Positions 48,773-59,986 of a stretch of DNA of 64,000 nt are shown piece by piece. Made by a program: the position numbers and the translations under genes. This DNA comes from Colocasia esculenta (taxonomy: Eukaryota > Streptophyta > Magnoliopsida > Alismatales > Araceae), in the NCBI GenBank assembly GCA_014218235.1, contig CM024755.1:166525941-166589940 (forward strand). The letters are read 5' to 3'. The notes below the pieces were generated by a model. The model did no database searches and was not told the DNA's origin. It worked only from the letters and a program-made list of their open reading frames with translations. How positions within the stretch are numbered: the first letter of the stretch is position 1; the number at the start of each line of letters is the position of its first letter.

Positions 48773-49117
48773 CTGTCGCTGGGACGACGGGCGTGGACGG
48801 GGAGGCAGTCCCTGCAAAATTTCATACACATTAGAAATTATGAATTTCAAATAAACAAGAATATAGAAATTTACCTGTCGCTGGGACGACGGGCGTGGAC
48901 GGAGAGGCAGTCCCTGCAAAATTTCATACACATTAGAAATTATGAATTTCAAATAAGCAACAATGTAGAAAATTACCTGTCGCTGGGATGACGGGCGTGG
49001 ACGGGGAGGCAATCCCTGCAAAATTTCATACACATTAGAAATTATGAATTTCAAATAAACAATAATATAGAAATTTACCTGTCGCTGGGAAGACGGGCGT
49101 GGATGGGGAGGTAGTCC
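48773..49117 (-). repeat. Micro-exon array in copy C: four 39-nt exons with identical introns (102-bp period)
   Basis: Exons 49079-49117, 48977-49015, 48875-48913 and 48773-48811 each begin GGACT or GGATT with the acceptor TTTTGCAG or TTTTACAG and end GCGACAG before GTAAATTT. In the frame set by exon 1 each adds the 13 residues GTASPSTPVVPAT (phase 1 at both ends), so copy number can change without breaking the frame. Introns are 63 nt, at the short limit for plants. Confidence 0.88.
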
Positions 49118-49409
49118 CTGTAAAATTGTATGTACGTTAGTTCTCGTGAAATCAATATAAACAATAATACCCATATGGTTTTTTGTGTACATATGCACAT
49201 ACCTGTCGCGGACCTGGAGGCAGACGTGGACGGGGAGGCAGTCCCTCTGCCAACGGACGTGGCAACCGTCCGACTGCGTCCTCCACGTACCATATCTCTA
49301 TTGATACAAATAAAGATATAGCAAGTCATCAGCACTCAATTTGAAGTAGCAATTTATTATGAACATGTAATTAACAACAACACCAATTTCTTACAAAATA
49401 TGCAGTATA

Positions 49410-52400
49410 TTATCTATATTCATCATCAGATGCTGAAGACATGTCTAATTCAGCATCATCTTCATCATCATCCTGGAATTCATCCTCATCATCTTGGGAG
49501 TCTTCCTCCACATCAGACTCCACCTCCCGCTCAGCGACATTTGGGTCAACTTCTTCTTGTTCGTTATCCTTATGTAAGCAAATTGTTTCATTTATATCAT
49601 GAACATTGTACTGCGTAGAAGCTGCCAACTCTCGTGCGTCACTCCGATCTGATTGGAAAAAGTTGTCATTAACACCTTCGAGCTCATCATCAGTCGGGAG
49701 AAGCTCATACTCAGGGAATAGTCTTGATTTCACTCTACATGCAGCCCACCAATCTCTTAATTTGAGGGATGTATAATTTGAATAATAAACTTGTTGGGCT
49801 TGTGCCGCCAGGATGAATGGCTCATATGTACTCAATTTGGACTTATGCTTCACATCGATTAATCATATGTTGTGTCATGACGAATAGATGTCGGGTCAAA
49901 CCAATGACACTTGAACAGAAATACATTGTTGTCTTGTCCCAAAAATTGCAGTTCAATGACTTCTTCGAGAATGCCATAATAGTCAATTTCATTTTCATTG
50001 TAGGCACTTCCCTTCACACATACGCCGCTGTTCATCGTAGACTTATTCCGTCCATAATCTCTCGTGTGAAATCTGTATCCATTCACAATGTAGCCTGGAT
50101 AGACACGTACAATCTTCGAGGGGCCAAAACTAATATGTTGTACTCTTGAATCGGGAATGAAGCCTTGTTCAACCTATTATGAGATAAATAGACAAACATT
50201 GAATAAATGACTTCAACTCAGTCTGCATAAAAACATAACACTTATGTTTCAAAATAATTAGACACATACTCGAGATCTTAACCAAGTAGGAAAAGACTTC
50301 TCCCGTTCCTTTTCAACCTGCACGTCAGTTAGACGTGGATTCCGTCGCAATATGACCGATTCAAACTCTCTGCAATGTAAATGTCACACAATCGTTAGGT
50401 TCTGCAGCAATGCACGCAAATGATGACGAATAAGCGTGGAGAGCTTACTGAATGTAGGGTTCTAGTTCTTCGCAATTCATGAACACGTAGATCTCCACAG
50501 CTACCAACTCTCTGTCTTGGAGTGCGCGAGTAGATGAAGATCCGAACGCCCGTCCGGGACACTTGAATACAGAGAGTCGGTCTGACACCTCGGAATCTCC
50601 ACCATCATCATTACGTGGAGGTTGAGTGCGTCGGGTTCGTATTTCCGTGTCAAAGTACATCGAACAGAAGTTCGATATCTCCTCAATGAGGTACGCCTGA
50701 GTAATGGAGCCCTCAACTTGTGCTTTGTTGCGGACTTTCATCTTAAGATCGTGCATGCACCTACGACAATAATTCAAATGCATACATAAGTAATATAAAA
50801 GATCGTCGTAATGGCAATAAATTGAGATGTAGAAATATACATCTCAAACGGATACATCCATCGAAATTGTACTGGTCCTCCGACCCTTGCCTCATATGGT
50901 AAATGGATGATCAGGTGCTCCATTGAATCAAAGAATGCTGGAGGAAATATCTTCTCTAATTTGCAGACTGTCTGAATTCTATTTTGCTCCATATTTTGCA
51001 AGTCATGAATTTTGAGTTCTGATGCAGATAAAATCCTGAAGAATTGACTCAGCTCAGTCATTGCTCCCCATATTTGTTTCGGCAACAACTCACGAAAAGC
51101 AAGAGGCATCAGTCTTTGCATGAAAACATGGCAGTCATGACTCTTCATTCCGTATATTTTTCCCTCGTTCACATTTACACAACGCGCAATATTCGAGACA
51201 TATCCATCCGGAAATCTCAATTGCTTTAACCATTGCAACACTTCCTTAATATGTCTGGCCCCAAGCATATATGCAGCTTTAGGTTGCACCACTTTTCCTT
51301 GAACATGCTGTAGCTCTAGTTCTGGACGTTTGCAAAGTACTTTCAAATCGAAACGTGCCTTGACGTTATCCTTCGTTTTGCCTTTGACGTCCATAACTGT
51401 GTTGAACACATTATCAAAAACATTCTTCTCTATATGCATGACGTCTAGGTTATGACGTATCAAAAGTGTTGACCAATAAGGCAATTCCCAAAAAATGCTT
51501 TGCTTCACCCAATTGTGATCCTTCCCAAAGCCAGGGATTTGTCGGGTACTACCAGCCAGTTGTGTTCCAGTCGGTAAGTTCTGGACCCGCCTCGCCATGT
51601 TTCCACCAGACACCCGTTCCATATCTATCTCCTCCATCACAGTTGTATTTTTCATAAAAGAATCCTTTTGCTTTCGGAAAGGATGGTCACTAGGTAGAAA
51701 CCGCCGATGACAATCGAACCAACAAGATTTTCCCCCAGATTTCAACACAAATGATTTAGAATCCTCCATGCAATAAGGACATGCCAACCTCCCATGTGTG
51801 CTCCAGCCAGATAACATGTCGTAGGCTGGAAAGTCACTTATTGTCCACATTAGTGCAGCCTTCAGATTGAAATTCTATTTTCTGGATGCATCATAAGACT
51901 GCACACCATCTGACCACAACAATTTCATCTCATCAATCAACGGTCTGAGATATAAGTCTATATTCTTTCCTGGACTTTTTGGACCCGGAATCAGCAATGA
52001 AAGGAACAGATTCTCACGCTTCATGCACATGCCTGGCGGAAGGTTATACGGTGTTAGGAATACTGGCCAACATGAGTAAGATGCCACCGAGCCTCCGAAA
52101 GGATTGAAACCATCTGTGCATAAACCAAGTCGTACGTTGCGTGGATCCCTTGAGAAGTAAGGATGAGTACGGCTAAAATGAGCCCAAGCTTCACCATCAG
52201 CAGGATGACTCATTTCACCTTCGTCGCGACGGACTCTTTCCGCATGCCAAGTCATATGTCCAGCTGTCCTCGAGGACATGAACAATCGCTGCAATCTGGG
52301 TGTGATAGGAAAGTACCGCAATGACTTATACGGAACATCCTTCTGCTTTGACTTGTCCCCTCTCTTGGGCTTGAACCTATCATGCTTACAAATACAGCAT

Positions 52401-53098
52401 GATGTCTTATCTGCATCCTCTTTGTAGTACAGCATACAGTGATTCGGACATGCATCAATTTTCATAAAACCAAGCCCCAAATCATTCACCATCTTCTTCG
52501 CACGGTAAAAGTCAGCAGGTAACCTCTCTGATTGAGGAAGCATGCTCTTGACCAGTAAGAGAAGCCGGTCAAAACAACTCTCGCTCATATGAAATTCAGA
52601 TTTCAAATTCAATAGCTGCGACACTGCAGACAACCGTGTATGCTTCTCACAACCATCCCATAATGGCTCATCAGCATCTCGAAGTAACTGATAAAATCTC
52701 TTAGCTGTATCATTCGGCACTTCTTCATTTGTTTGATCTTCATGAATATTGAACTCCGGACCAGCAGCATCGACAACCATGTCTACGTACGTACTTGTGG
52801 AGGCAAAGTAATTAGCTGGTGCAGACGACTGAATATTCAACTCACCATGACACGAGCATAACTCATAATGGCCAACAAATCCTCTCATATACAGATGATG
52901 CTGCACATCCCATGTCAATATCCACTTTCTGTTCTTACAAGCCGAACACGGACATCGGATGTTACCCATCGAATCAACTGCTACTGAGGAATTACTCAAT
53001 GCAAACTGAATAAAACTGTCAACTCCATCTTTAAACTCCTCGGTCACAAATCCATTCACTAATCCACGATACATCCATGACCGATTCTCAAAAGACAT
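49410..53098 (-). pseudogene. TNP2-like transposase of CACTA copy C (one stop, one frameshift)
   Basis: Four predicted exons: 50841-53098, 50449-50760, 50270-50369 and 49410-50173, about 1140 codons, a normal length for TNP2. Domains in order: a transposase-associated N-terminus with CPCSACKNRKW and HHLYMRGF (residues about 45-75); the TNP2 core (PLWDGCEKHTRLSAVSQLLN, DACPNHCMLYY, HNLDVMHIEKNVFDNV); then DUF4218-like (MEHLIIHLPYEARVGGPVQF) and DUF4216-like segments (DYYGILEEVIELQFLG, FKCHWFDP), with an acidic tail. It would cut and move CACTA ends. TAG at 51875-51877 interrupts the core (SRK-stop-NFNLKAALM), and one base is missing near 49863, so DTTYD runs into a stop before KHKSKLSTYEPF. 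Otherwise the frame is intact. Confidence 0.9.
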
Positions 53099-53099
53099 T

Positions 53100-54780
53100 T
53101 TTCCTACACAGATTAAATGTCATGTCACGAGTTAAAATCCAACAGACCCTCACATCGTTCGAGTAAGTCAAAATGAATAGGTAGGATATATTATTAAGAT
53201 TATCACTTTTTACCCATCTGTGAATATTTGATCGCACTCAGATGACCATTTATTATGTGTTTGTATTATTTGCTGAAAATTTCGGCAGCATCTCCCCACA
53301 CCTCTCCGATATACCAAAAATATTTATTGATTGAGATATTTTCTTAAACACTTACTAATAAGTGGTTAAGAAAATATTCTAAATCAATAAAGGTATATCA
53401 GAGAGGAGTGAGTAGAAGCACCCGAAATTTTAAGCAAATAATACAATCACATAATAAATGACCACCTAACTCCGATCAAACATTCACAGACTGTCCAAAA
53501 CGGGACAATTCAAGACTTTGAGTTAGATATACACGTTCTCATTATTGAAAATAAGACTCGTGCACATCAATCCCAAAGTCTTGAACGGGAATGTTCATTG
53601 ACACGGGCTGAACACGCTCTCATGATGTGTGTGCAGTGAAAAATTACTATACATGCATAGATCAAATTTCAAACGCACATGAATATGAAATGAATATGAA
53701 ATCAAAATCATGCATGTGAACAAGTGCAATAATAAACCAAATTCATACATACATGTACATGAATTACATATAAACAAGTGCAATACTAAACTAATACATT
53801 ATAATAAGATGTGTAATACTAATCATTAAGCAGAAAATAAATAATTAAACGTAAACTAAACTAATGTGAAAGAGGAATATGTGAGGAATGACCATGAAAA
53901 ATATGTAAAGTTGAATAATGCTTACACAATTTAAGACAACTACGCATGAAACATTTGATAGGATTCACATGCAGGTAATTGAAATTTGTACACGTCTGGG
54001 GATGGCTTCACAAGTTCGAAATTGACCAAGTGGATGGTGCAGATCAAAAGTAGCCCATTTCACACAGCCCCATTTAGATCTCCTTTACCCGATCGATTAG
54101 TGTAGCAACTTCTCATTTTGGAAGGAAGTGTCTAAAAACCGTGTAAGACGGTGAGAAGGACCTCACATGGTGGAAGGGATGGTGTTAAAATCAACTTGCA
54201 TTGTGGAAGATAGGTATGGTTTAGGTCCACAACCACTAACAAGATTCTCAATAGAAATTGGGGGAAACGATGTGCATATACTCTAGACATGATTAGGATC
54301 CTACAGTAGAGTTTAATTACCCAAGAATATCTACCTTTTGGTTTGATTAAAGGAAAATCGATGAAGAACGCTAATCAACAATGATGAATTAGAGAAAAAG
54401 ATGATGTCCACAGGTTCTCCTTGTTTCCTCTACAACCCAGCCACCTCAGCAACCTTTAGAAATGTGCTAGGGTTGGCCAAGATGAGAATTAGATGGTGTA
54501 TTTAAAGATGAAAGGGCAAAATCGATAACTTTCCAAACTGTGCAATTGGGTCTACAATTTGGGTTGCTTCTACTGGTGGGATTGCCATCTTTAAATCCCA
54601 ATTTGAGGGGGTGTATGACAACAAATTTGTGCTCCCGCTCATATCGTGGCACGCATGACTTACTTTTAAGTTGATTTGACCCATGTTCTTAAATAAGGGT
54701 ATTTAGATATTTTGAATTTTAAAGATTAATTGCCTTTTTTAGGCTTTTCTTTGTACCATAACACCTTTGAGAAATCTTTG
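53100..54780. other. 5' region of TNP2 in copy C
   Basis: Upstream leader or promoter region of the minus-strand transposase. The part to about 53870 is shared with copy B (59600-60360); the rest is unique here. No gene recognised. No TATA box can be assigned confidently. Confidence 0.55.
53218..53489. repeat. 272-bp inverted repeat (hairpin) upstream of TNP2 in copy C
   Basis: Left arm CTGTGAATATTTGATCG ... ATTTTCTTAAACACTTA and right arm TAAGTGGTTAAGAAAAT ... CGATCAAACATTCACAG are complementary over about 135 bp with a short loop near 53353, roughly 84% by eye. It starts 120 bp upstream of the TNP2 ATG. The same structure occurs in copy B. Confidence 0.88.
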
Positions 54781-54784
54781 TTCG

Positions 54785-54832
54785 TTACAGGGGAGGGGGG
54801 TCTTCACAGGTGGTGGGGGGTGAGGGCCGGGT
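54785..54832. repeat. Isolated G-rich repeat piece
   Basis: GGTCTTCACAGGTGGTGG and GGGTGAGGGCCGGGTG match units of the G-rich array that starts at 55803, so the array seems to be split by the 54833-55802 segment. Confidence 0.7.
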
Positions 54833-55802
54833 GTTTAGAAGATCAGTAGAATCTTCGCGTGTTGACTACATTGGATGATCGGGACCATCTCCCAGTCGGC
54901 CGGTCGGCAAGAACTTTATTTTAATTGGAGATTGCAGTATAAGTATCAAGCAATCGAGCGTAGTTTATCAATTGTGAACTTTCAATATTCTAAGATCAAT
55001 ATACTTTGGCTTTAATCATGGCATGAGAAAGTTACAGGGTTATGAAAAGGAGAGATCAGGAGAGAAGAAACCAGTTGGGTACGTAGCAACTTCCCTTTTC
55101 CCTGTCACCGATCGATGGATCGATCTTAATTTGTCCTGTGCATATAGTAGGGGGAGGAGGACAAATTTTCAGTAGCAATGGTAGAACATGTTTGTGGGAT
55201 TATTGCATCTCTGAGATAATTCTGATAAGGTTACTGATGCGCGCCATCAGATCAGATCCTTACACTAGACAACAATAGAAATCCAAATGCTAATTATCTG
55301 AACAGACGGACTCTCTGATCAAGAAACGGCCCATAGTTCACAAATTCTCATTAAACAAGAAGCGCCACTTAATTCAATAATTAACTAGCAGATCGGCTAG
55401 GCCAAAAAATTAACTCAATTAGGTTTAGTATTCAATAAAGCACAAACCTTGCACAATATTAAGAACTTGAGAGAATTAAAATCTGCTACCAGGGCAGTGT
55501 AAGGGCAAGACATATGCTGAAATTATAAGGAAGCCTCCTAATTAGATTAACATGTGCAATTCAAGTTCCGTAAGAAAGGTTAATTTTTGTGCAGGCTTAT
55601 ATTTATAAATTAGATGTTTAATGGGATAAGAGTACTCTATGATGATATAAACTAGTGGTTGTTTTCCCGAACTATATATTTAGTTGAAAGTACCCCCAAC
55701 AACTTTCAGAATATTTATTTAATATCTGATTTAAAACTAATTAATTAGGTTGCAATAAATAATTAATAGATGTGCTCTTGCCTGTTATAATAAAGTCTTT
55801 TG
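54833..55802. other. Non-repetitive segment within the G-rich array of copy C
   Basis: About 970 bp of ordinary base composition between two parts of the G-rich array. No gene, terminal repeats or duplication that I can see. Confidence 0.5.
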
Positions 55803-56607
55803 AGGTGGGTTAGGGGAGAGGGTGGGGGGCCGGGTTAGGGGAGGGGGTGGGGCCTGGTGGGTTAGGGGGGGGCCTTCACAGGTGGAGGGGGGTGGGGGCC
55901 GGGTGGGTTAGGGGAGAGGGTGGGGGGCCGTGTGGGTTAGGGGAGGGGGGCCTTCACAGGGGAGGGGGTGGGGGCCGGGTGGGTTAGGGGAGGGGGGCCT
56001 TCACAAGTGGAGGGGGGGTGGGGGCCGGGTGGGTTAGGGGAGAGGGTGGGGGCCGCAGGAGGGGGAAGGGGGCCGCATTTAGGGTAGGGGGCCTGGCACG
56101 GGGAGGGGGAAGGAAATGGAGGGGGAGGGGGGCGCGACAGGGAGGTGGAGGGGACGGAGAGGGGGACTGGGACTGGGACGGGGAGGGGGACTGGGACGGG
56201 GAGGGGGAGGGGGACTGGGATGGGGAGGGGGAAGGAAATGGAGGGGGAGGGGGGCGCGACAGGGGAGGGGGGCGCGACAGGGAGGTGGAGGGGACGGGGA
56301 GGGGGGCTGGGATGGGGAGGGGGGGCATGACAGGAAAGGGGAGGGGGGCGCTGGGACGTGGAGGAGGGGAATGGAGGGGGGCTGGGACGGGGAGGTGGAG
56401 GGGAATGGAGGGGGAGGGGGGGCGACAGGAAAGGGAGGGGGGGCTCGGACGGGGAGTGGGAGGGGAAAAGAGGGGGAGGGGGTGCGACGGGGTACCTGCG
56501 CCGGCGGCGGCGGGACCTCGGGGCGACGGCGGGCCGGCGTCTCGACGGCGGTGCGAGGGAGCGGCGGTGGCGGGAGCTTGGGGCGACGGCGGCGGGCTGT
56601 AGGCGGC

Positions 56608-56638
<31 letters not shown>

Positions 56639-56640
56639 GG
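55803..56640. repeat. G-rich array and (GA)n tract near the right end of copy C
   Basis: First a run of GGGTGGGTTAGGGGAG and CCTTCACAGGTGGAGG units, then GGGACGGGGAGGGGGACTGG units, then a short GCGGCGGCGG block and (GA)n at 56607-56634. Almost every 20 bp holds four runs of three or more G. The long Gly/Arg frames on plus and Pro/Ser frames on minus are compositional. Confidence 0.9.
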
Positions 56641-56654
56641 GGTTTCGCGGGATT

Positions 56655-56879
56655 GGGAATAGCGGTATTACCGATGGATATTCCGACAGTATTATTTCCG
56701 TCAGAATATCCGTCGGTATTATCTTAGTTCCGACTGATATTTCCGACGGATTAATTTCCGTCGGAATATTCCGACGGATTTTCCGACCGATATGTTTTAG
56801 TCGGTAATTCCGACGGAATTACCGACGGACAATAATCCGTCGGAAATATCCGTCGGTAATCCCGCAAATTCTTGTGGTG
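56655..56879. repeat. Right subterminal repeats and terminus of copy C
   Basis: TTCCGACGGA, TCCGTCGGAAT and ACCGACGGA units ending CGCAAATTCTTGTGGTG. The terminal five bases read inward are CACCA instead of CACTA. Confidence 0.85.
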
Positions 56880-56917
56880 TCTCATCCAAAGTATATGAAA
56901 TTAATACTAATACTGAC

Positions 56918-58382
56918 CTGAGGTGCTGGCTGTGTGAGGCGTACTCCCTACATGGTTGAGATCAACTGCTAAACCATATCGCTGAACTGCGTCTGTAGCT
57001 CTGCCCGCTGTGTCTGTAGCTCTACCCGTAGCTCTTCCCGAATGAGGCCTCTAATCTCCTCTACACCACTGACGGGGGGCGCAGCAGATGAACTTGCGTA
57101 TGCCGGAGGAGCGATCGAACTCGCATATGAGGACAACACTGGATGAGTATCCAGGCTGTCCCCAAAGCCATCCACTCGACCCTTCCTCGGCCCTCCCGCC
57201 GCATCAACCCAAGCCTCCGGATCCAAGTCTGGCTGGGGAGTGCCCTCTGCATAGCGCTCCGCCATCGTCCTGTCGTAGGTCTCCTGCAGAACAAATTAAA
57301 ATTAAATTATTGAAAACAAATTATTTTAATATCTTAATTGAATTCATAATTTATAGCTTGACTTACAACGATTGTGCGGGCACTCTCGCTAACATAGTCA
57401 TTTGTCCCCTTCCGCTTATGAGTCCGATCAAATAACTCGCGAAAAGTAGGGCACGCTCGAGCTCGTGATGCTTACAATTCAACAAAATTAGTTAGTTTCA
57501 CAATAATAATTAATGTATTAAGGAATTGAACAATAATATGCATACCAATTTTTGGTTGTGGGTCGCATAAGATACGGACCCACTAGTATGCACATTCTTC
57601 TCTGGAATGGATGATCGGTTGCGTTTTGCCGCCTGTGACCGCTCCTACCATGGTCCAGCAGCCCAACGCTCACAAAGGGACTCCCAATAGTCCCTCCTCA
57701 GCCAAACAGGGCCGTAATCCAGCCAAGCCATAGGATCCCGGTTGCCTGTGGTCTTCATTGCCTTGTCCCGGGTTTCCCACATCGACTTTCTTAAATTAGT
57801 CTGGGTAGTAGACTCCCAGACGGCTCGAGCTCGAGGGAGATCCTCAAGTCTCGTGAACGCGAACCTCCGCTGTAAAGAAATAAAATTACTCAACTTTCTG
57901 CACTAACAGAGATAGTAATTAAATAAATGACTTCAACTCATCTAAAAATTAAAAATACCGTGAACATGTCAAATAATAAATCCCGGACGGGCACCGGGAA
58001 CTCTCTCCATGCATCCACTGGTCCTGGAATATGTGCGTAGACCAGCGACGTAATATAGCGGGAAGCAGAACCGGGATCTATCTTCCCCCTGTAATTGCAC
58101 ATTAATTTTGTACATGAAATGGATAACATAAATAACAAATACAGTAAGTTTGAAGTGATCAACTTTACCCTGAGATCCAGCATGGCTACCGTCCTGGTAG
58201 CTGAGGCCCCTCCTCAACTGCTAGATGCTAGCTCTCCACCTCTGTTGAAAACAATTTAGTACACTATTATTATATAAATTGCAAGAAAACAAACATACTA
58301 ATCTATTGAAACATACATGTACCTGGTGGTGAGGAAGAAGGGAAAGGTGGCACTACTCGCGTGGTCGGCGGGGAGGCGGTCC
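56918..58382 (-). pseudogene. TNPA-like gene of copy B, continued beyond copy C
   Basis: Exon equivalents (minus strand): 58321-58382, about 58168-58246, about 57960-58090, 57547-57870, 57368-57472 and 56918-57283. The last begins MAERYAEGTPQPDLDPEAW after about 10 codons. Stops are TAG 57645-57647 in the Ptta core (the same position as TAG 20524 in copy A), and TAG 56969-56971 and 56948-56950 near the end of the penultimate exon, where copy C has CAG. One base is missing near 57448. Exon 1 and all micro-exons are deleted. Confidence 0.85.
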
Positions 58383-58433
58383 CTGCAAAATTATATTCAC
58401 ATTAGAAAATATGAATTTAAATTGAACAACAAT

Positions 58434-59595
58434 TTCAGCTCATCAATCAACGGTCTCAGATATATGTCTATATTTTTTCCTAGACTTTTTGGACGCGGAA
58501 TCAGCAATGAAAGGAACAGATTCTCACGCTTCATGCACATGCCTGGCGGAAGGTTATACGGTGTTAGGAATACTGGCCAACATGAGTAAGATGCCACCGA
58601 GCCTCCGAATGGATTGAAACTGTCTGTGCATAAACCCAGCCGCACATTGCGTGGATCCCTTGAGAAGTAAGGTTGAGTACGGCTAAAATGAGCCCAAGCT
58701 TCACCATCGGCAGGATGACTCATTTCACCTTCGTCACGACGGACTATTTCCGCATGCCAAGTCATATGTACAGCTGTCTTCGGGGACATGAACAACCGCT
58801 GCAATCTGGGTGTGATCGGAAAGTACCGCAATGACTTATACGGAACATCCTTCTGCTTTGACTTGTCCCCTCTCTTGGGCTTGAATCTATCATGTTTACA
58901 AATACAGCATGATGTCTTCTCCGCATCATCTTTGTAGCATATAGTGATTCGGACATACATCAATTTTCATAAAACCAAGCCTCAGATCATTCACCATCAT
59001 CTTCGCACGGTAAAAGTCAGCAGGTAAATTGAGGAAGCATACTCTTGACGAGTAAGAGAAGCCGGTCAAAACAACTGACGCTCATATGAAATTCAGATTT
59101 CAAATTCAGTAGCTACGACACTGCAGACAACCGTGTATGCTTCTCACAACCATCCCATAATGGCTCATCAGCATCTCGAAGTAACTGATAAAATCTCTGA
59201 GTTGTATCATTTGGCACTTCTTCATTTGTTTGATCTTCATGAATATTGAACTCCGGACCAGCAGCATCGACAACCATGTCTACGTACGTACTTGTAGAGG
59301 CAAAGTAATTAGCTGATGCAGACGACTGAATATTCAGCTCACCATGAGACAACCATAACTCATAATGGGCAACAAATCCTCTCGTATACAAATGATGCTG
59401 CACATCCCATGTCGATATCCACTTTCTGTTCTTACAAGCCGAACACGGACATCGGATGTTACCCATCTGATCAATTGCTACTGATGAATTACTCAATGCA
59501 AACTGAATAAAACTGTCAACTCCGTCTTTAAACTCCTCGGTCACAACTCCATTCACTATTCCACGGTACATTCATGACTGATTCTCATAAGACAT
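58434..59595 (-). pseudogene. TNP2-like transposase fragment of copy B
   Basis: Starts at 59595 in the same context as copy C, but codon 8 is TGA (59572-59574; Trp in C). A TAG at 59113-59115 replaces CAG of copy C (LSAVS-stop), and small deletions near 58935 and 59025 shift the frame. It retains CPCSACKNRKW, PLWDGCEKHTRLSAVS and KTSCCICKHDRFKP. It ends at the internal deletion junction 58426-58433, so the catalytic core and C-terminus are missing. Confidence 0.88.
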
Positions 59596-59714
59596 TTTTC
59601 CTACACAGATTAAATGTCATGTCACGAGTTAAAATCCAACACACCCTCACATCGTTCGAGTAAGTCAAAATGAATAGGTAGGATATATTATTTAGATTAT
59701 CACTTTTTACCCAT

Positions 59715-59986
59715 CTGTGAATATTTGATCGCACTCAGATGACCATTTACTATGTGTTTGTATTATTTGCTGAAAATTTCGACAGCATCTACCCACACCT
59801 CTCCGATATACCAAAAATATTTATTGATTAAGATATTTTCTTAAACACTTACTAATAAGTGGTTAAGAAAATATTCTAAATCAATAAAGGTATATCAGAG
59901 AGGAGTGAGTAGACGCACCCGAAATTTTTAACAAATAATATAAACACATAATAAATGACCACCTAACTGCGATCAAACATTCACAA
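59715..59986. repeat. Hairpin upstream of TNP2 in copy B
   Basis: Same 272-bp inverted repeat as 53218-53489, same distance from the TNP2 start, and pairing still good despite independent substitutions. Confidence 0.85.

Larger units (their letters stand above)
44898..49293 (-). pseudogene. Ptta/TNPA-like gene of CACTA copy C (11 predicted exons plus the last)
   Basis: Predicted exons from the start: 49203-49293 (MVRGGRSRTVATSVGRG), four 39-nt micro-exons 49079-49117, 48977-49015, 48875-48913 and 48773-48811, 48660-about 48713, 48506-48578, about 48306-48424, 47878-48201, 47696-47801, 47184-47612 and 44898-44957. The 324-nt exon carries the plant Ptta/En-Spm core (FTRPEDLPRARAVWE, VDYGPVWLRRDYWESL). 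The 47184-47612 exon has a Gln-rich coiled-coil-like repeat (LQTQRVELQAQRVEIETQRV). The family binds subterminal repeats and supports transposition. Several splice sites look lost: the acceptor before 48713, the donor at 48306 (GAT for GT) and the last acceptor (TATTG at 44958). Probably non-functional here. Confidence 0.82.
44351..56879 (-). mobile_element. CACTA copy C, near-complete two-gene element inside copy B
   Basis: About 12.5 kb. The left end is CACTACAAGAAAATGCGC. The right end read inward is CACCACAAGAATTTGCGGG, with the fifth-base motif changed from CACTA to CACCA. Both ends carry TTCCGACGGA subterminal repeats. On the minus strand lie the TNP2-like transposase (49410-53098) and the TNPA-like gene (44898-49293), the classical En/Spm content. 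Flanks share TCATC (before 44351 and after 56879), but the 3-bp duplication is not flush with the right end. The element lies in the satellite intron of copy B. Confidence 0.9.

Noticed and set aside
56018..56807. Gly/Arg-rich frames of about 200 codons
   Set aside because: Produced by the G-rich low-complexity array in all registers. No domain, and it lies next to the CACTA terminus.
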